Source of the DNA: Hofstenia miamia
Taxonomy: Eukaryota; Xenacoelomorpha; Acoela; Hofsteniidae
DNA length: 23,503 bases
NCBI GenBank assembly: GCA_900660155.1
Contig: CABFPE010001081.1
Location: 64,141 to 87,643, forward strand
Direction of reading: 5' to 3'
In this document: piece after piece, positions 19,481 to 23,503 of the stretch
How positions within the stretch are numbered: the first letter of the stretch is position 1
How the letters are laid out: each line of letters starts with the position of its first letter
The notes under the pieces: model-generated
What the model saw: the letters and a program-made list of their open reading frames with translations, nothing else
Database searches by the model: none
What the model was told of the DNA's origin: nothing
Translations under genes and position numbers: made by a program

Positions 19481-22400
19481 CTAAACTACTTGTAGATAGA
19501 TTTGAAAATCATAACTATTTTGACTCTGTATATGCTTAATAAAAATACATGCTTAGGAATATATTATAATAATACATATCATATTGCAAGAATACTACTA
19601 CACTACAGATTGGGTTTTATTGGGTTCACAAACAAAAAAGAATACATCCTAGTCAAAATTGAACATGGTTTAGTACCACAATGGTCAATGAATCAGTTGG
19701 GGTCATGACCAATGATCATCAACACAAACATTGTAATACTGCTTTTTAGAAGTTCTTCTGAAAGTACACGCCATTTTAGTGCACTTTGAGAACTGCCAAA
19801 ATATCATTACTGCAAAGTGCACTATCATGCATTCCAAGCCAGTTTAGTCTCTCAGTATTATGTTTGAGGCGTATAATAACAACCCTATTTAAGCCAAAGT
19901 TTTATTTTTGCATTTTTCAAGAAGAAATGTAGTTACAAACAAGTTGTTACAAAAAGCGATGTGTTAGTTCAAGACCTTGAAGGTATGGGTTGTAGATCAT
20001 GATAACGATGGGTCCAGTGGGGCATGAGTCAAATAATGTGACCCATGTCCAATTTTAGTAGTCCCAATTGTAATACATTTGTAAATTTTGATTGGACGAA
20101 CAATGAGAACAAAGTTAAAGAATATATTAACACTTAACATCTAAATGAAAGTATATTTATTTCAATAATTAATTGGAAACATTTAAAACTAAGTATACAC
20201 TTTTCTACCAATAGCAACAAACTTTTAAATATTGATGTACTCTGAATGAGAGGTGAAGCTTAAGCTATAACTTATAGAGTATTAAATATTTTTAAGTTGT
20301 AATTCCTCAAAATAATGGGAAAAACTTCATTTTATGTGGGGCTAAGCATAATGTAGTCAATGATAATCAAATTTATCAATATGGTTGTTTGTGTGAAATG
20401 TCCATTTCAGTAATTTTATAAAAATGAAGACAATTGAGAGAAACCAAGCGTGATTTAGTATATAATGATGTAACAGTATATGGTACAATTGTTCTAGTTA
20501 AATTTGAAAGATAATAATATTATAGAACTTTAAGGTAAGGAGAAACGGGTAAACTCAGAATTGGCCGGAGGTTAAAGGCAAACACCTTTGCCATACGAGA
20601 CACACCTTCTCGCCTTTAATAATATATTCAAGCGGTCACTTCAATTCAATTTTTGGCAGAATTTGTACTAAATTTAAGATTATCAGAAATATATTTGTAA
20701 GATTTCGAACAAATATATAAACAATGCCTTTTCCTTTTTACCAACACCTGCTGAGCAATATTATACCCAGCAAAGGTCGCCCTAGTCTGACTGACCTTAT
20801 GCCAACCAATCGGAAAAATATGGATTTAAGTTCTGGATGTTGAGTGAGCTGAAAACAACTATGTGGTAGATACTGACATTTTCTTGCCAAAAACTAACTA
20901 TTGCCTGAATTGTCATTATTAAAAGTTTTCTCAGCTCTCAAAAGGTCAAACGAACCGATATGCATCCTGATGGCATTCCTACATCGGTTATTCGAGATAA
21001 TTCATAACCTTGCTCTGGTTGTACTTCGCATTTTTAATCACTCTCTTAGAATGCAACATTTTCCTTCTTTTTACAAACAGTCGAATATTCATTCTATTCC
21101 AAAACCCGGCAAACTAGTCTGTCCTGAGAATCTGAGGTCAATTGTTATTGCATTCATTTTAACAAAAACATTAGAAATGCTGGTTCACAAGAAGTCCACT
21201 ACCCCTTCGTATAATCGGTGGTTGCCCAACAATCAATTCAGATTCAGAAAGTTGAGTTCTACTGAAGCTGCTCTGATTAACCTCCAACACATCTGCAAAA
21301 GTTTCTATCTGCAGAATTTTGACTACGTTTGCATTATCGCAATAGCTTTGTCAAAAGCTTTGACCGAGTTCCACACAACTTGATAGTGGAAAATATGTCA
21401 CTCATTTCTTCACTAAATCCATATTTTTGCAATTGGGTTGCAAATTTCCTTACAGGACTCTCTTAAAAAGTTGTATACAACCAGCACCATTCGGAAGCTA
21501 GATATACAAGCAGATGTGTGCCACAGGGTACTGTACTTTGATTTTGATGGAATCCCTATTACAGAAATGGTGAAATTTGCAGATGGTGGAAATGCGGTTT
21601 TTGCTGGATATGGTGGGCATGATACAGCTGACATCTTGGTGTCATACAACTGAGTTTCTACTTTATGAAAGCCAATCTCAACAACTTTGGATTAAGTTTA
21701 AAGGTGAACATCTTCCTGCTCCAAACCCGAACATACCGTGAGTTTCTGTTCTAAAATTTCTGGGTTTCTCAGTTAATGAGAAATTTAAGCCACACATTCA
21801 ACACGTGTCTAAAAAAGACATTTCTACTGTCTACTTACTGAGGAAGCTGAAGCATCTAAATTTTAATCCTGTTGAACGAAAGGAGTTCTATCATTGCTTA
21901 GTATAGTAATTTATTATATATGGTTCAGTGGTTTGGGGAGGCGAGAGGGAATACTTGCTGAATTGTTTAGACGCAGTAAAAAACGAGCTGTACGAATTGG
22001 GATAATTGCAAATTATGCACCTATTCATGTTTTCATACGTCTAAGAGATCAAAGACTCTATAAATATATTCAAGAAAATTCTGGTCATCTTCTTTCTAGT
22101 GTGCTCTCTTCTCGTCAGAATACTCTGCTTCCAGACTTAAGCGGAAACTTCTTATATGTGCGAAGGCCAAAACAGACAAAATTATCTGTTTTTACAAATA
22201 GATTTTTGCGAGGAACAGTATTTTACATTCGCTTTTGTTGCTGAATCGTTTTTAACATTATTATTATTATTATTACAAAATTTGAGAACGAATAAACGTG
22301 GAAAAAATGTATTAACCTTCTTGCATATTTTTTTGGAAAAAGACATAACAACTTTTTTGAGATAACTTTTTCATAACTTTCAGACTTACTTATTTTTAAG

Positions 22401-23417
22401 GAAAAAAGTAACAGTTGTTGGAAAATAGATGAGAATTATGTAGTCAAATGATTTCGAATTCTTTAGAATTATGAAGCCGCAGGTTTTTATTTTGAAGAAA
22501 CAAGCAGTTTTGTCGATCAATTGACGCGAATTACAGCCCCAATGCTGCTACAAAACGTTGGCAAATTGATGTATTTTTAATATGCTTGATATTGCGCCTC
22601 TTAATGCCAATGATCTCTATGAAAAAATAAGGCTGTAAAAATGTCTAAAATAGACGTTATACTTCAGTTGACGAATCAGTTGTCACAGACGGATCTCGAA
22701 GAAAATGCATCTCGCTTCCACCCTACCAATGAGCTCGAGATTGCTCAAGAAATTGCGACACTATTGCAAGTATAACACGTGGCGCTTGCAAAGGCTAAAA
22801 TGTGCAATTAAAATGTCTGTATGTATTTGCAACTTTATTAGAAAACAAGCTTATTTTTTTTTCTGAAACTTATATTTCATTTTGCACAGTTTTTATGAAG
22901 GTGGTTAATTCTGATCACTTTGGCATTTAAGGTGTATGAAATTTTTAGGATTTCTAGTGTTAAGAAGGTTTGCTTTTGCCAGATATTGCATTAAAAAATT
23001 GCTGAAAATAATAATATTTAGGTTTTTCTAAAATTACTCTTGTTCAGAAACATTAAGGCTCGTTCTTTTTTACGATGTGTAGGGTACGTTACCTTGGTAA
23101 GATCGTGAAAGTTTTAAAATAATGCAGGTGTATGAAGCTATGGGCAGAAATACTTGCATAAAGTAGACAAAGCCGCTTATAAACCCATAAAGTACAGCTG
23201 CTCTGTTTAAAACGTCTTCACTATAACTATCATTGGTAACTATTAGAAAAGCGAAATCTTTATATGCATAGATAGTGATGGTGTAAATCCATGGAACAAT
23301 AATTAAGATATAACATGCCTTTCTTCCAAACGACTTCTGATAAAATATTGGCAGCATTACTGCAAAAAATCTTTCAATGGATATTGTAGTAATGATAAAG
23401 AATGAATTTGATAAAAC
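19194..23417 (-). CDS. Rhodopsin-family (class A) GPCR, gene B, partial (exons 2 and 3)
   Basis: Paralogue of gene A in opposite orientation. Exon 2 is 23093-23417 and exon 3 is 19194-19480, joined across a phase-1 intron. The first exon (N-terminus, TM1, TM2) must lie to the right of the window, because exon 2 starts with the same VLSNSFF after a ttttag acceptor. Visible parts are the IERF end of TM3, TM4 Trp (VPWIY), TM5 Pro (FLPIASY), the loop KAKTNTTRMLF, TM6 FIVTTFPN without Trp, and TM7 NFFVYPLANSEF. The tail is short and ends NWKLL, then TGA. Roughly two thirds of residues agree with gene A. Unlike A it has one copy of the E-R-F segment, and no Cys in the second extracellular loop (NDSYSED where A has NDRCIKD), so the usual class A disulfide may be absent. 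The reading frames are clean, suggesting a working gene. The intron carries a LINE and a piggyBac remnant. Confidence 0.85.
20740..22280 (+). mobile_element. Truncated LINE (CR1/L2/Jockey group), antisense in the gene B intron
   Basis: Reverse transcriptase motifs appear in order across frames. LSLLKVFSALKRSNEP leads into MHPDGIPTSVIRDN near 20960-21005, then FNHSLRMQHFPSFYKQSNI and IPKPGK near 21030-21110. LPNNQFRFRKLSSTEAAL follows near 21220-21275. YVCIIAIALSKAL (canonical LDLSKAFD) leads into RVPHNLIVENM near 21325-21395, then CVPQGTVL near 21520 and FADG near 21580, where the catalytic box has lost its second Asp. LRKLKHLNFNP lies near 21840 and RQNTLLPDL near 22117-22142. The C-terminal FTNRFLR is followed within 60 bases by a TTA repeat tail (about 22256-22276), typical of this group. 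No endonuclease domain was seen. The longest open piece is 20901-21383. Several stops and frame changes show it is inactive; the 5' limit is approximate. Confidence 0.85.
22256..22276 (+). repeat. TTA microsatellite tail of the LINE
   Basis: A run of TTA units follows the end of LINE coding homology. CR1/L2-type LINEs commonly end in short microsatellites that serve in target priming. Confidence 0.75.
22316..22968 (+). mobile_element. piggyBac transposase remnant (C-terminal part)
   Basis: Transposase homology begins near 22470 (KPQVF, then FVDQL) and, after a frame change, reads DANYSPNAATKRWQIDVF near 22523-22577. A further frame change gives FNMLDIAPLNANDLYEKI near 22573-22627. Known piggyBac proteins have a block of the form YS..RKTKRWP..VFFNMLDIAGVNA..IY here. 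A Cys-containing tail (TRGACKRLKC and VCIC) near 22776-22832 fits the family's C-terminal zinc-binding domain. Ends are tentative: TTAACCTTCTTGCAT begins at 22312, and either GTTAAGAAGG ending near 22968 or GAAGGTGGTTAA near 22900-22910 could be the right end. Most of the transposase is deleted and the copy is dead. It sits 36 bp after the LINE tail, inside the gene B intron. Confidence 0.75.
23093..23417 (-). CDS. GPCR gene B exon 2 (TM3 to TM5)
   Basis: Starts after ttttag with VLSNSFF and runs through IERF, FYQKSFGRK, VPWIY and FLPIASY to LSRSYQ plus one base before donor GTAACG. It is 325 nt, phase 0 at its start and phase 1 at its end, the same as gene A once the duplication there is discounted. 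Bases 23418-23503 belong to the preceding intron. Confidence 0.88.
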
Positions 23418-23503
23418 CTAAAAATAAGATTTGCATTATACATATTAAGCTAATAATTAATATTCAGAAACCGGTCAATAAGTTATTAACAAATGAAAAA
23501 TTT

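Larger units (their letters stand above)
19481..23092 (-). other. Intron 2 of GPCR gene B
   Basis: A 3612-bp intron, donor GTAACG at 23092 and acceptor AG at 19481-19482. It is about twice the size of the matching intron in gene A, largely because of the LINE (about 20740-22280) and the piggyBac remnant. The part 19481-20740 has no gene; the open frame 19502-19708 is not convincing. A compact set of complementary words lies at 20572-20619. Confidence 0.75.

Noticed and set aside
21413-21649. Minus-strand 78-codon frame within the second LINE
   Set aside because: Antisense to reverse transcriptase motifs; no independent support.
1-23503. tRNA, rRNA and CRISPR features
   Set aside because: No tRNA A/B box pairs with a cloverleaf, no rRNA-like conserved text and no regularly spaced short repeats were seen.

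Overview
The window looks like nuclear DNA of an AT-rich invertebrate animal. Coding blocks are split by spliceosomal introns (GT..AG, phases 0 and 1). Host proteins are rhodopsin-type (class A) G-protein-coupled receptors. The rest is dense with LINE, Tc1/mariner and piggyBac-type remnants. There is no bacterial gene organisation, and no rRNA, tRNA or CRISPR array was seen. The species cannot be fixed from sequence alone; a tunicate, cnidarian or similar invertebrate would fit.

Layout. 1-540: a two-copy 186-bp tandem repeat with an N at the junction. 1886-2770: a two-copy 448-bp tandem repeat inside a stretch bounded by GATC-rich inverted sequences. 3190-4035: a decayed Tc1-like transposon, + strand. 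4870-8168: receptor gene A, + strand, three exons, apparently complete, with an in-frame 57-bp tandem duplication across its E-R-F (DRY-type) motif. 8720-10100: a 5'-truncated LINE, + strand. 10393-10730: a mariner remnant, - strand. 10774-11736: a two-copy 482-bp tandem repeat. 12093-12647: two TTAA-flanked miniature elements of one family, the second caught in a two-copy 535-bp tandem repeat that runs to 13614. 14005-15125: a foldback pair about 1 kb apart. 15270-16260: an old diverged tandem duplication. 16260-18360: non-coding, with a TA microsatellite. 18367-18561: an unexplained open frame, - strand. 19194-23417: receptor gene B, - strand, exons 2 and 3 only; its first exon lies beyond the right edge. 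Its large intron holds a second LINE and a piggyBac transposase remnant, both antisense to the gene.

Genes A and B are paralogues arranged tail to tail about 11 kb apart. They have the same intron phases, and their second exons are the same length (325 nt) once the 57-bp duplication in A is set aside. Both lack the usual TM6 tryptophan and have NFFVY in place of NPxxY. They are probably plasma-membrane receptors of an invertebrate lineage expansion, ligand unknown. The other recurring theme is two-copy tandem duplication: at least five fresh cases (57, 186, 448, 482 and 535 bp) and one old one. These are either a real property of the locus or a product of assembly.
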